Assembly (NCBI RefSeq): GCF_900110165.1
Contig: NZ_FOCQ01000006.1
Location: forward strand, 124,001-188,000
DNA: 64,000 nt
From: Lihuaxuella thermophila
GTDB taxonomy: Bacteria; Bacillota; Bacilli; Thermoactinomycetales; Thermoactinomycetaceae
Direction: 5' to 3'
The notes beneath the pieces were generated by a model. The model made no database searches, had not been told where the DNA came from, and saw nothing but the letters and a program-made list of their open reading frames with translations. The translations under genes were made by a program, and so were the position numbers. The stretch's first letter is position 1. Every line of letters starts with the position of its first letter. Shown here one piece after another: positions 25,382 through 33,811 of this stretch.

Positions 25382-26374
25382 TTATTTTACTAAAAACGGA
25401 TAATAATCTTCGGTTTCATTCTTTAAGAACTTGCCTAACAAAATGGCCTGTTTGTGGATGATCTCTCGGTAGGACATCTTTCGTTGCAGCAATTCATGCG
25501 TCACTTCATCTTTGCGGCGCTGGTCAAATTCCTGCAAATACCGCTTCCGGGCGTGGTCTTTCAACCGGGGTTCCCCGTGCATATCATCGAAATCGTTTGG
25601 CTTAATCACTCCTTGATTGATTAACTTGACAACAAGATTATCCACCAAAATAGAGCGGAACTCTTCCATCAAATCAAGTGCCAGCGATTCGCGCCCATAC
25701 CTTTCCCGATGAAGAAAGCCGATGTACGGATCAAGGCCGGCCGCAAAAAGAGAACCTGTAATTTCCGCACGGAGCAAAGCATATCCGTAGTTTAACAATG
25801 CATTGACGGCATCCTTCGCAGGTCGCCTGCTTCTTCCTTGAAACGAAAAGCCGCTTTTTTGTATGAGTCCGGGAAAGATTTCAAAGTATTTTTTCGCCGC
25901 CATCCCCTCAATTCCCCGGAGCTCTTCCAAATTTTCCGCCTTCAAACACTGTTCCATCGATTGTTTCAAATAATGAACGGTAGATTCCAAGTCCAGTTCC
26001 CGTCGTCGCGCAAAACGCTGTAAACTTGTTCTCGTATTTTTCAGTTTGGCCAGCACAAAATGACGCGCGATCTGCAAACTTTTTTCTTCTGACAAATGGG
26101 CTTCGATCTGGGCGATTCTGAGGCGAACATTCTTATTTTCCGTACCGATAAATCGGCCGACCATACGGTTCCCGGAAAAGTAAACAACATCGACTCCCTT
26201 CTCGGCCAATAAAAGTAAAGCATCCGTGGTCAAGGTGGAAGAGTCGTGGATATAAATCCGGGAAAAATCATTCACCCTGATTTCTTTGACCAAAGATCTT
26301 TCTTTATAGATTTTCAGTCTTTCAGATTCTTTGCGAATAAAGCAGTAGGGCTCTGTTAAATAAAACGTTCCCAT
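25382..26374 (-). CDS. cas1: CRISPR integrase Cas1
   Basis: 330 residues. The N-terminal beta domain contains VNDFSRIYIHDSSTLTTDALLLLAEKGVDVVYFSG, typical of Cas1. The helical catalytic domain has the metal ligands in LRAEITGSLFAAGLDPYIGFLHRE (Glu and His) and ALDLMEEFRSILVD (Asp/Glu). It joins prespacers to the array. Its start overlaps the end of cas4 by 19 bases, suggesting translational coupling. Confidence 0.96.
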   Translation of the reverse strand: MGTFYLTEPYCFIRKESERLKIYKERSLVKEIRVNDFSRIYIHDSSTLTTDALLLLAEKGVDVVYFSGNRMVGRFIGTENKNVRLRIAQIEAHLSEEKSLQIARHFVLAKLKNTRTSLQRFARRRELDLESTVHYLKQSMEQCLKAENLEELRGIEGMAAKKYFEIFPGLIQKSGFSFQGRSRRPAKDAVNALLNYGYALLRAEITGSLFAAGLDPYIGFLHRERYGRESLALDLMEEFRSILVDNLVVKLINQGVIKPNDFDDMHGEPRLKDHARKRYLQEFDQRRKDEVTHELLQRKMSYREIIHKQAILLGKFLKNETEDYYPFLVK

Positions 26375-26997
26375 AACACTTTCCCCTTCAGCTTCCTTCT
26401 TTCCAACGGCAAACAGTAATCAACCATGCTGCATTTTTTACACTTATTCCAATCATCAATCCCGGCGGGCGGAGCTTCTCTCTCATAAAGCTGGCGTATT
26501 TCTTCTATCACTTCTGTTGTTCTTTTTCTTAAAGTCTCGGAAAATTCAACCCGTTTTCTTTGAAATGACCCGTAAAAAAACAGATAGCCAAAAGGGACAG
26601 GTCTGCGCAAATATTCTTCCAGTACGAGTCCTTGTGCGCACAGTTGCAACTGATTATTTTCCCAATCCGCCTGACGACTTCTTTTATATTCGACCGGATA
26701 AAGATTGCCTTGGTCCTCTTCCACGAGATCACAGCGAAGCGTAAGACCCAGTCTCTCAGAGGAAAGATAAAGGGAACGGTAAAGATGGCGTTCCCCTCTT
26801 TTTTCCCGGCCGGATTGATCTACATGTTCATGAAGCAATTTCCCGTGAATGGTATAAACATTATGATAAAAAACCTTTTCCACATACTCGTAGTAACAGC
26901 GCCGCGGACAAAAGACATATGTGTTGATGGCATGACCCTCTACCATCGGTTCCAAGCTTACAGCACCTCGCTTTTTACTCTCTCCCATATGCTCCAC
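26356..26997 (-). CDS. cas4: CRISPR-associated exonuclease Cas4
   Basis: A RecB-like PD-(D/E)XK nuclease with an iron-sulfur site. Cysteines in VFCPRRC (30, 35) and the C-terminal CKKCSMVDYC fit the 4Fe-4S ligands. LRCDLVEED supplies the motif II Asp, YPVEYKRSR the Glu-x-Lys, and NQLQLCAQGLVLEE the QxxxY-like helix. It trims prespacers and helps select the PAM end. The frame opens with GTG at 26997, overlapping cas3 by 40 bases. An ATG at 26946, 12 codons before the first Cys, is an alternative start; neither has a convincing ribosome binding site. Confidence 0.92.
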   Translation of the reverse strand: MEHMGESKKRGAVSLEPMVEGHAINTYVFCPRRCYYEYVEKVFYHNVYTIHGKLLHEHVDQSGREKRGERHLYRSLYLSSERLGLTLRCDLVEEDQGNLYPVEYKRSRQADWENNQLQLCAQGLVLEEYLRRPVPFGYLFFYGSFQRKRVEFSETLRKRTTEVIEEIRQLYEREAPPAGIDDWNKCKKCSMVDYCLPLERRKLKGKVLWERFI

Positions 26998-29072
26998 AAT
27001 TGAAAGGCTTCAGAATTAAATGCGATGCTCCAATCCGCACCTTCCCTGGTTTTTGCTGAATGGAGACGAAACATGGGGGGAAGGCGGAATGTATCGGTGA
27101 GTTCACCGACAGAACGATTTACCATGAAGACAATCCAGGATTTTTTATTCGGAAATTGAAAGAGGTCGGATAATTGTTCGTTTAATGCCGGGTCAGTGGA
27201 TTGCAGGAATAATCGCTCCACGCGGGTCACCTGTCCCATGAGCCTTCCAGCCGTTAACGGGAGTTTCCAATATAACTTGGCCGGCTTTTCGCGAATCCCC
27301 ATTGCAATGGCGTAACCTAATACATAGTCATTTTTTAACGCTTCAATATAATCCTCTCTTTCTGCTCCGGAGAAATGACGGTTCACTCGCTCCAGGATCT
27401 CTTCTTTCGTGACGAAGCGAACATGTCTCCGGCGCAGGACAAACAGATAGTCATATTTTTTCAGCGGCATCCCGGGTGATGTCTCATCCCAAAACCAGAG
27501 ATCCGGATAAAAAGTTTCCGGCTCCTCCTTGGCCTGATTCCCTTCATATGGGCGGAACAGATGACGTTCCAGCGTATTTTGCCCCCGAAAGCTGATGACA
27601 GGCTCCAAGATTTTTGCCTTTTTCCATTGATGATAACGTCTGTTCTGTTCCGCAAACCCTTCGTCATACATGACCTCAACAGCTTGCTTGATATTGTCCA
27701 GAATCGGATTTTCCTCTTTCTCAATGTGATGATTCTTCAGCAGGTAATAGCTGTGGATCAGGTTCATTCCTCCCACTTTATGGATATAAGGAAAAAAGTC
27801 CTGATAATACTGATAAGAATCACTCACGATTCGTTGCAACTCTTGGCGCGTAATCTCCGCCCCGGCCTGTTCCTTCAGCCTCTCTGCCACATAAGAAGGG
27901 ACGTATGCCCACACATAAAGCGGGGGATCCGGTTGGTGACGGGAACCCCGGCCAATCCTCCCCAGTCTTTGCATGAAGCTCCCAGCATTGCGCGCTTCGA
28001 AAAGGAGAAAATCTTTATGAATATCCCCTTGAAAATCTACTCCGACCTCAACCGTTGATGTAGCCACGGTAATTTGCTTTGCCAGTGCCTCCCGGCTATG
28101 TTTGCGATCTGACAGGCCGTGTACTTCTCCCACTTCATAGCCTTGCTCTCTTAAAGCTTTTGCCAGCATCTGCGCATCATGGATGGAATCCAGGATAATT
28201 AAACCTTTCGCATGAGGGAACTGGCTTAAATAAGCTTCTACTTCATCCCAATCATTTAAAATCTCTTCACCTGTTCTCCAGTTGTGAAGAAGGCTTGGTT
28301 TAAGGGTAAGCTGTAGAGATTCGAGAAATGTCCGCTCATTATATACTGTCGGCTTCCCTTCTTCCAGCCACTCCGCTATCTTCTCCTGAACATTCCAAAT
28401 CTCAAGCTCTAAACCTCTTGTCAGCCTGAAAAACTCCTGTCTCGGCGTAGCGGAAGATAAAAGAAACGCATAGGGTTTATTGGGCGATGCGGCGGCCAGT
28501 AATGCCATCCACTGCACGAGAAAATTAACCTGGGCGATATCGTACAAGTGAAATTCATCAAAAATCTGAAGGGTATATTCCGCCAACTGATAAAATAACG
28601 ATGCTCTTTCCCCTTTTTTAAAAGAATATAATCTCTCCTGGGCGATCAACATGAGATGATCAGGGTTGGACAAAATGGCCCGGTGATAAGGGCTCATCAG
28701 CCTCTTTAGTTGTTCGATCTTGCTTTCCCCCGCTTGACGGGTTTTTTTCAACTCTTCCGCTGTCCAGAGAGCCACTTCATCCCACTCAGTCAGGGGCAGG
28801 CTGTTTTTGATGGAAACAAATTGATCTTTGACCAGTTCGTTCACCGGATAGACACCGAGAGCTTTTTGGGCTGGATCATGGATCAGATAACTGTAATTGG
28901 CCAGAGTTTTCCCCGCCCCCGTCATCGCTTCATTCCAGATGACCACCTTTTTCTTTTCCTTCAATACTTGTTCCACCAATTGAAGCTGAACAGCTTGATG
29001 GGCATAAGGCTTGATTTTTCCTGCAAACGGTATATCGTAAGTAAACGCCTTCTCTTCTTTCACCCGGATCAT
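26958..29072 (-). CDS. cas3: CRISPR-associated helicase Cas3 (type I-D, no HD domain)
   Basis: 704 residues, a superfamily 2 DNA helicase. Walker A is AMTGAGKT (49-56), motif II DEFH (172-175), motif III SSAT (about 205), and motif VI QRLGRIGRG follows VATSTVEVGVDF. There is no N-terminal HD nuclease domain, as expected in type I-D, where the HD nuclease is on Cas10d. It unwinds target DNA after Cascade binding. It begins 3 bases after csc1. The C-terminal 200 residues are specific to this Cas3 subfamily. Confidence 0.93.
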   Translation of the reverse strand: MIRVKEEKAFTYDIPFAGKIKPYAHQAVQLQLVEQVLKEKKKVVIWNEAMTGAGKTLANYSYLIHDPAQKALGVYPVNELVKDQFVSIKNSLPLTEWDEVALWTAEELKKTRQAGESKIEQLKRLMSPYHRAILSNPDHLMLIAQERLYSFKKGERASLFYQLAEYTLQIFDEFHLYDIAQVNFLVQWMALLAAASPNKPYAFLLSSATPRQEFFRLTRGLELEIWNVQEKIAEWLEEGKPTVYNERTFLESLQLTLKPSLLHNWRTGEEILNDWDEVEAYLSQFPHAKGLIILDSIHDAQMLAKALREQGYEVGEVHGLSDRKHSREALAKQITVATSTVEVGVDFQGDIHKDFLLFEARNAGSFMQRLGRIGRGSRHQPDPPLYVWAYVPSYVAERLKEQAGAEITRQELQRIVSDSYQYYQDFFPYIHKVGGMNLIHSYYLLKNHHIEKEENPILDNIKQAVEVMYDEGFAEQNRRYHQWKKAKILEPVISFRGQNTLERHLFRPYEGNQAKEEPETFYPDLWFWDETSPGMPLKKYDYLFVLRRRHVRFVTKEEILERVNRHFSGAEREDYIEALKNDYVLGYAIAMGIREKPAKLYWKLPLTAGRLMGQVTRVERLFLQSTDPALNEQLSDLFQFPNKKSWIVFMVNRSVGELTDTFRLPPMFRLHSAKTREGADWSIAFNSEAFQLWSIWERVKSEVL

Positions 29073-29075
29073 GGT

Positions 29076-29810
29076 CTATCCCCGCCAGAATGCCGCTTCA
29101 GGCAAAAAGATTGTTTCTTTTCGATCTCCAGCCAAATCATAAACTTGATATCCATCGATATCCTCCTCCCATTCGGCCCCTTGAATGAGCCTGGTGGGCA
29201 ATACGTTGTACATGGCCGAAAAATAATAAGGCAGGCGAGAAAGGTCACGGATATTCACCATATGAGGACAATGCCGTCTTTTAGCTTTTGTTAACGACAC
29301 TTCCTCCACCTTGAGCGTCGCTTGACTCATCCACTTACCCAGACGAATGCGCGAAGGAAGGAGAACGGGCTCTTGAGTCAGTACAAAAGTTTCAAAAACG
29401 GAACCGGGCCGGATACATTTAATAAATCCCCAGTTGGGAATGCCCATGCTTTGTGCCCGGGTCATCAGCAAAGATTCATCTGTGGTGTTATACTGCATCA
29501 CACGATGTGTCACATGAACGGGAACAGCCGGATAAACGTAATTGCCCTGAGCGTTTAACGGATGAAGTTCGCGCTGATAAGCCGGAGCCTGCGCTTCATG
29601 ATAATAGAAAGAATTCGCCCACGCCATGGCATAAGCCAAAGCGTAGTTATGGATCAGGGGAGCGGTCTCTGCGACCTTCCCCTTTTCCATGCTGGAGAAG
29701 AACAAATAATCTTCCAGTTCAATCCGTACACGGTAAGCATAATTTTTTTCGATTACTTGGAACGGTTTTTCAGATACGTTTGATGATCTTTTTCCAGCTG
29801 CTCTAGCCAT
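29076..29810 (-). CDS. csc1: Cas5d-type Cascade subunit Csc1
   Basis: 244 residues, type I-D Cas5 (Csc1). The first strand YAYRVRIELEDYLFFSS is the RAMP signature and is preceded by about 20 extra residues. The subunit caps the 5' handle of the crRNA. The start at 29810 has an excellent ribosome binding site (GGAGGG, 8-10 bases away) inside the end of csc2, giving a 58-base overlap. The protein carries the family's internal PAVPVHVTHRVMQYNTTDESLL region. Confidence 0.88.
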   Translation of the reverse strand: MARAAGKRSSNVSEKPFQVIEKNYAYRVRIELEDYLFFSSMEKGKVAETAPLIHNYALAYAMAWANSFYYHEAQAPAYQRELHPLNAQGNYVYPAVPVHVTHRVMQYNTTDESLLMTRAQSMGIPNWGFIKCIRPGSVFETFVLTQEPVLLPSRIRLGKWMSQATLKVEEVSLTKAKRRHCPHMVNIRDLSRLPYYFSAMYNVLPTRLIQGAEWEEDIDGYQVYDLAGDRKETIFLPEAAFWRG

Positions 29811-30736
29811 TCTTTCTTTCCCTCCTCACTGCGCCACAGTTGGCGAAGGCTGGAAAGCAGGGATTGCAATTCATCTCCGGTATACAAGTGAGCGGGGAGA
29901 TAAGATTCTTCAACCAGCTCACACAATACGCTTTGCACAGCTTCTTCCACTTCGAGACGATCCAGAGGAAGCTCATGGATTTGTTCGTTTTTCTGTTCGA
30001 ATAAACGGTCATAAACCCTTTGTGTTAAAGACAGGTTGGAGCAAAGCTCGGAATTTCCAAAGATGAAGGCCACAACATGGTTTTCCACATAGCCCTGACG
30101 GTTGCTTTCCGCTCCGTACCGGGAGGTGGTCAGAATGTTGCGCAGAATATACACCAGTTCGCTAGGAGTTACATCTACGGCTGTTTCGATGGTTGGAAAG
30201 AACACTTGTGGACGGATATGCTCCCGCTCGGCAAACGCGCTTCCCGCAACTCCTCCCTTTGTCGTATCCTGAATCGCATTGAGTGTGATGGAACGTTGCA
30301 TGACTTCATAGGAACGAATGGCAAATCCGGAATCTGTCAAAACCCGTGAGCGCTGCGCTCCCTCACCGGTGGTGGCAGCATAGCCGTAAATCAGGCAATC
30401 CGGGCATTTTCCGCACATCTGATTCATGTAGGAACATTTTTCCCCCCATCCCAGCTGCCGGTTATATGCCCTTCCGGTACGCCGTTCAGGGGCGATCTGT
30501 TTTCGCTTTTGCAACACGACACGTGAGATCAGCTGATGTTGCTTGTGCCCGCTTCTTAAGAGCTCCACATCCAATACTTGTCCTTCTGTCGTCAAAACAG
30601 CAGTAGAAGAAAATTCGCGAAGCACAACAATACTTGCGTAATTACGCTGCGGAGAATTGGGTATTTCCTGAAGAAGATGTTTGTCAAAAACACTTTTCAC
30701 CAAAGAATCTTTCCAGCTTTCCCGAATCGTTTTCAT
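29753..30736 (-). CDS. csc2: Cas7d-type Cascade backbone subunit Csc2
   Basis: 327 residues, type I-D Cas7 (Csc2), which coats the crRNA spacer. A CGKCPDC zinc-binding cluster and the GYAATTGEGAQRSRVLTDSGFAIRS segment are characteristic. AGGAGG lies 8 bases before the ATG, and the gene begins 15 bases after cas10d. The last 58 bases overlap csc1 in another frame. Confidence 0.92.
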   Translation of the reverse strand: MKTIRESWKDSLVKSVFDKHLLQEIPNSPQRNYASIVVLREFSSTAVLTTEGQVLDVELLRSGHKQHQLISRVVLQKRKQIAPERRTGRAYNRQLGWGEKCSYMNQMCGKCPDCLIYGYAATTGEGAQRSRVLTDSGFAIRSYEVMQRSITLNAIQDTTKGGVAGSAFAEREHIRPQVFFPTIETAVDVTPSELVYILRNILTTSRYGAESNRQGYVENHVVAFIFGNSELCSNLSLTQRVYDRLFEQKNEQIHELPLDRLEVEEAVQSVLCELVEESYLPAHLYTGDELQSLLSSLRQLWRSEEGKKEWLEQLEKDHQTYLKNRSK

Positions 30737-30751
30737 ATCGGTTTCCTCCTG

Positions 30752-31144
30752 TCAGACTGTTACTTTCTCTTTTTCTTGAAATTCTTTTTGTCTTTCCAGA
30801 TGAGTTTCAAAATAGATGCCATCAGCCAGTTGGTTTTCTTTTTGATTCAGTTTGGCTAAGCTGCCCTTGCACACCCTTTGAAAGAAACCATCATAGACCA
30901 AATCAACCAACTGAACGATTGCTGTCGAATCGATGGGAGTCGGTACATATCCGCCGCCTTGGCCGATGAGCCGCTCCAGCCTTTTCATTACTAAGCCTTG
31001 AAGCTCACTCTTATCCCGCCCCTCTTTAATCCCTTTGACAACAATTCGGAACAAGTTCTCATATCGGAAAGCCCGTCCTTCTCTGCTGGTGTTGGGTTTA
31101 TAAAGAGTCAGTGATGCCAAGGCAATTTCCCGTGCAAGCCCCAT
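30752..31144 (-). CDS. cas11d: Predicted Cas11d small subunit from internal translation start in cas10d
   Basis: Inside cas10d, in frame, AAAGGAGGTT (31150-31159) is a perfect match to the 16S rRNA anti-Shine-Dalgarno and lies 7 bases before the second of two tandem ATG codons (31142-31144; the first is 31145-31147). Translation from there gives a 130-residue, mostly helical C-terminal fragment starting MGLAREIALASLTL. In other type I-D systems the small subunit is known to be made by internal initiation in cas10d. The sequence predicts the same here. Confidence 0.7.
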   Translation of the reverse strand: MGLAREIALASLTLYKPNTSREGRAFRYENLFRIVVKGIKEGRDKSELQGLVMKRLERLIGQGGGYVPTPIDSTAIVQLVDLVYDGFFQRVCKGSLAKLNQKENQLADGIYFETHLERQKEFQEKEKVTV

Positions 31145-33682
31145 CATGCAACCTCCTTTAAATCCGTTGATCTGCCGGCAGCAATGAACGAAAGATTCAG
31201 TAACATAGGCATCTTCAGTCAAATGGCGTTTAAAAAAATGGGCCCCTGCGAGCGGATGGACTTCGAGCTGGTGCAAAATCTCGGAAATACTTTTGTCTGT
31301 AGGCTTGTTGTAATCAATCGGATGAACCGTCCGGTGAATTTCCCACAAGTAAGCAAGACGAAACAACATGTCATCTGCCTGTTCGATCGGGATGGAAAAA
31401 TCAACGGTTCCCCTCTCTTCCGCTTTACCGAGCAACTGCGCAACTTTATAGGGAGGAGCATCCAATTGGATGACATAGCGGAGATCGCGAACACCTGATA
31501 AAGATAGAAATGGCTTCTCTGTCACCATGATGCGGAATCCGTATAATTTGTTCAGTGATAAGGCGGCGGTGATCGCTTTCATCCACGCTTCTTCCCGTGT
31601 CCGTTCAAGAGAGGAACTGTAACAATCATAGGTAAAAAGCATCACATTTCCGGGCATGCCCGTTTTTAACAAATCCCCTGTACTTGGGGGACGGCCGCGC
31701 TCAGCCATCTCCAGCTGAAAATATTCGCTGTAGACCCTGAAGTGTTCCCTTATATGTTCTCTGATCAGCACATCCCTTTTTTCCACAAACGGAGCCTGCC
31801 ACGTCGTCCTTCCTTTTCTGAAGTGAACCTGAATGGTAGCATAGAAATGGCTTAATTCCTCATGAAGGTATACCAGAGACTCATCTGTCAATTGAAAAGA
31901 GGGAACGGCAAACAGATAGATGCGGCGCGATAAATTTTTCTCCCCCAAACTGCTCATTCCAAAAACCTGTCGCAAAATGTATTCAAAAGCGCAGATCCCG
32001 CACCAGTGTAATGCCGAAACGTTTTTTTCCTTGGGCAAAAGCCGGTTGCTGAAAACCTGTACATCATCTTGTATGACCGGAGCTCTGACTTTCTGGTCCG
32101 TACCCGATTCAATTTGACGATTGCATAGATTGCAAATATTCTTCTGGCTGCGAGATTTCTTTTTGAGCAGCTCCTTATCGTTGATCCAATTCAAATGCCG
32201 GTTTTTTTCCCAGGAGAGAACCAGTTGTTCATTGAAATAGTTCACAAGTTCCTGGCGGAATTTCATTTCTTTGTCCACAATTTCAATCGAGCGCTCAAGG
32301 CTCACTTTTTTATTAAGAAAGGCAACCGCTATTTTTTTCACTGCTATACGAAGATCTTCGATGGAAAAATGGGCAACAGGCTTGTCATCAATGGTTACAG
32401 AATCTAAATAACGGTAAGCCAGCCAGATCGCTTCGTCAAATCTGCGGTTGTTGCTTTGGATGGATTGGGGAACGGCTTCGAGGATATCCGTCACCGATAA
32501 ACCCAAATGTTCAGCTAATGCCGTGATGGCTTCCGCTCCATTCACATTTTCCAATCTCTGGATCAAACGCTGTAGCGCGGCAAAATATCTGGCTGTATAA
32601 AACCACTTTTCCCTGAGATCTTCATCGAGCGGATTTTGGACCCTCATTTTCCGGTACAGGGATTCTAAATCGTTCACCCCGTAGGCAGGCAGCTTTCCCT
32701 GATCAAACTTATCGTCGGGAAACGTTTTGCCAGAGGATGAAGCTTTAAGAAAAAGCCGGTGAAACAACCGGGCAAAATCTTCAGGTTTGGAATAAAGCAT
32801 AAATGCAAGCGTCTGGCATTTAAAAGTGGAACGGTCAAAAAGCGTTTCAGAATCCACTTCATTTGCTTTGCTGTTGATAGACTGGAAAAACAGCTCGATC
32901 AGCTCATCCATCAGCCCGGCCTTGTCAGGAAGCTGATCCGCCTCAAACGCCAGGTAAAGGGTCCCGTCACCAAACCTCAGCCATGGATAGAAGCTTTTTT
33001 TCTTCATGATGATAGCCATGCCATTATGCAGCTGAGTGGTGAGCATACCGCGTATTTCTTGCAGTTGGTGAAACTCCAGTCTCATCTCGCCTGTCAGTTT
33101 CGGGGGGAGAAGCTGTTGCAGCAAATGGTGCAAATTATGTACCGTGCGCCCCTCCAGGCACTCGGCAATGCTTGTGATAGAAGCCGTTCGATCCATGAGC
33201 TTCACCCAGTGATAAATATGCGTCCACCTATATTCATCCGACAGCGAACTGAAATCACCCAGTTTGTTGGAAAAAGAAGATACTTCTGCCACTCGTAAAA
33301 ACTCGGCCGGCGGCGGGGAAATATCGAGATCTTCACACAGCATTTTTCCGATTTGTTCCAAGTCCTGCAGGGATAAACCGTATTCGCTGGATCCCTTTTT
33401 TTCCATTGATGCGGCTTTATGCAAATCATGCAAAACAAAACCCACCAGACCTATTTTCAGCTCTTCTTCAACCAGGGGGAGCCTGTACTTTTCCAGCAAT
33501 TCGTACAGAGACAAAAAGGCTTCCACACCTGACCGTATGTGATCCCACATGGATTGATCCAACAAATTCCGCTCTGGATTATAGTTGAATGATTTGGCAA
33601 TTCCATCCGCCACGCGGACCCCCTGAAACTGCAGCTGAGCAAATCGGAGCAGCAATTGATCAGCAAACTCTCTGATTTCCAT
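30752..33682 (-). CDS. cas10d: Type I-D large subunit Cas10d (Csc3) with HD nuclease
   Basis: 976 residues. The N-terminal HD domain has VLHDLHKA (His85-Asp86), the nuclease that degrades target DNA in type I-D. Mid-protein CNLC...CGIC forms a zinc finger as in Cas10 proteins. No GGDD cyclase motif is seen, consistent with Cas10d not making cyclic oligoadenylates. The C-terminal 130 residues are probably also made separately as the small subunit. AGGAGGTGA precedes the ATG, and a promoter lies within 50 bases upstream. It is the first gene of the cas operon. Confidence 0.95.
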   Translation of the reverse strand: MEIREFADQLLLRFAQLQFQGVRVADGIAKSFNYNPERNLLDQSMWDHIRSGVEAFLSLYELLEKYRLPLVEEELKIGLVGFVLHDLHKAASMEKKGSSEYGLSLQDLEQIGKMLCEDLDISPPPAEFLRVAEVSSFSNKLGDFSSLSDEYRWTHIYHWVKLMDRTASITSIAECLEGRTVHNLHHLLQQLLPPKLTGEMRLEFHQLQEIRGMLTTQLHNGMAIIMKKKSFYPWLRFGDGTLYLAFEADQLPDKAGLMDELIELFFQSINSKANEVDSETLFDRSTFKCQTLAFMLYSKPEDFARLFHRLFLKASSSGKTFPDDKFDQGKLPAYGVNDLESLYRKMRVQNPLDEDLREKWFYTARYFAALQRLIQRLENVNGAEAITALAEHLGLSVTDILEAVPQSIQSNNRRFDEAIWLAYRYLDSVTIDDKPVAHFSIEDLRIAVKKIAVAFLNKKVSLERSIEIVDKEMKFRQELVNYFNEQLVLSWEKNRHLNWINDKELLKKKSRSQKNICNLCNRQIESGTDQKVRAPVIQDDVQVFSNRLLPKEKNVSALHWCGICAFEYILRQVFGMSSLGEKNLSRRIYLFAVPSFQLTDESLVYLHEELSHFYATIQVHFRKGRTTWQAPFVEKRDVLIREHIREHFRVYSEYFQLEMAERGRPPSTGDLLKTGMPGNVMLFTYDCYSSSLERTREEAWMKAITAALSLNKLYGFRIMVTEKPFLSLSGVRDLRYVIQLDAPPYKVAQLLGKAEERGTVDFSIPIEQADDMLFRLAYLWEIHRTVHPIDYNKPTDKSISEILHQLEVHPLAGAHFFKRHLTEDAYVTESFVHCCRQINGFKGGCMMGLAREIALASLTLYKPNTSREGRAFRYENLFRIVVKGIKEGRDKSELQGLVMKRLERLIGQGGGYVPTPIDSTAIVQLVDLVYDGFFQRVCKGSLAKLNQKENQLADGIYFETHLERQKEFQEKEKVTV

Positions 33683-33703
33683 CTCGTCTCACCTCCTGAG
33701 AAC

Positions 33704-33732
33704 ATTATCTGAATGATCGAAGCAATGATCAA
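33704..33732 (-). promoter_or_regulatory. Promoter of the cas operon with tandem GATCATT
   Basis: TTGATC (33727-33732) and GATAAT (33704-33709) are exactly 17 bases apart. GATCATT occurs twice with a 12-base period across the -35 and the spacer, a candidate operator for the neighbouring WYL regulator. Confidence 0.6.
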
Positions 33733-33747
33733 CCAGTGTAAATGTTT

Positions 33748-33780
33748 AAAAAAGAAAAATCGGAACTCCCAGATGTTCCG
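33748..33780 (-). terminator. Terminator between the WYL regulator and the cas operon
   Basis: On the minus strand CGGAAC pairs with GTTCCG across eight bases, followed by ATTTTTCTTTTTT. The regulator is thus transcribed separately from cas10d. Confidence 0.75.
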
Positions 33781-33811
33781 ATTTACAAATTCAAGCAACG
33801 GATCAATCCGA

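Noticed and set aside
30752-33682. Type III reading of the large Cas10-like gene
   Set aside because: An HD domain without GGDD, Csc1/Csc2 partners, a separate Cas3 helicase and the absence of Csm/Cmr genes fix it as type I-D.
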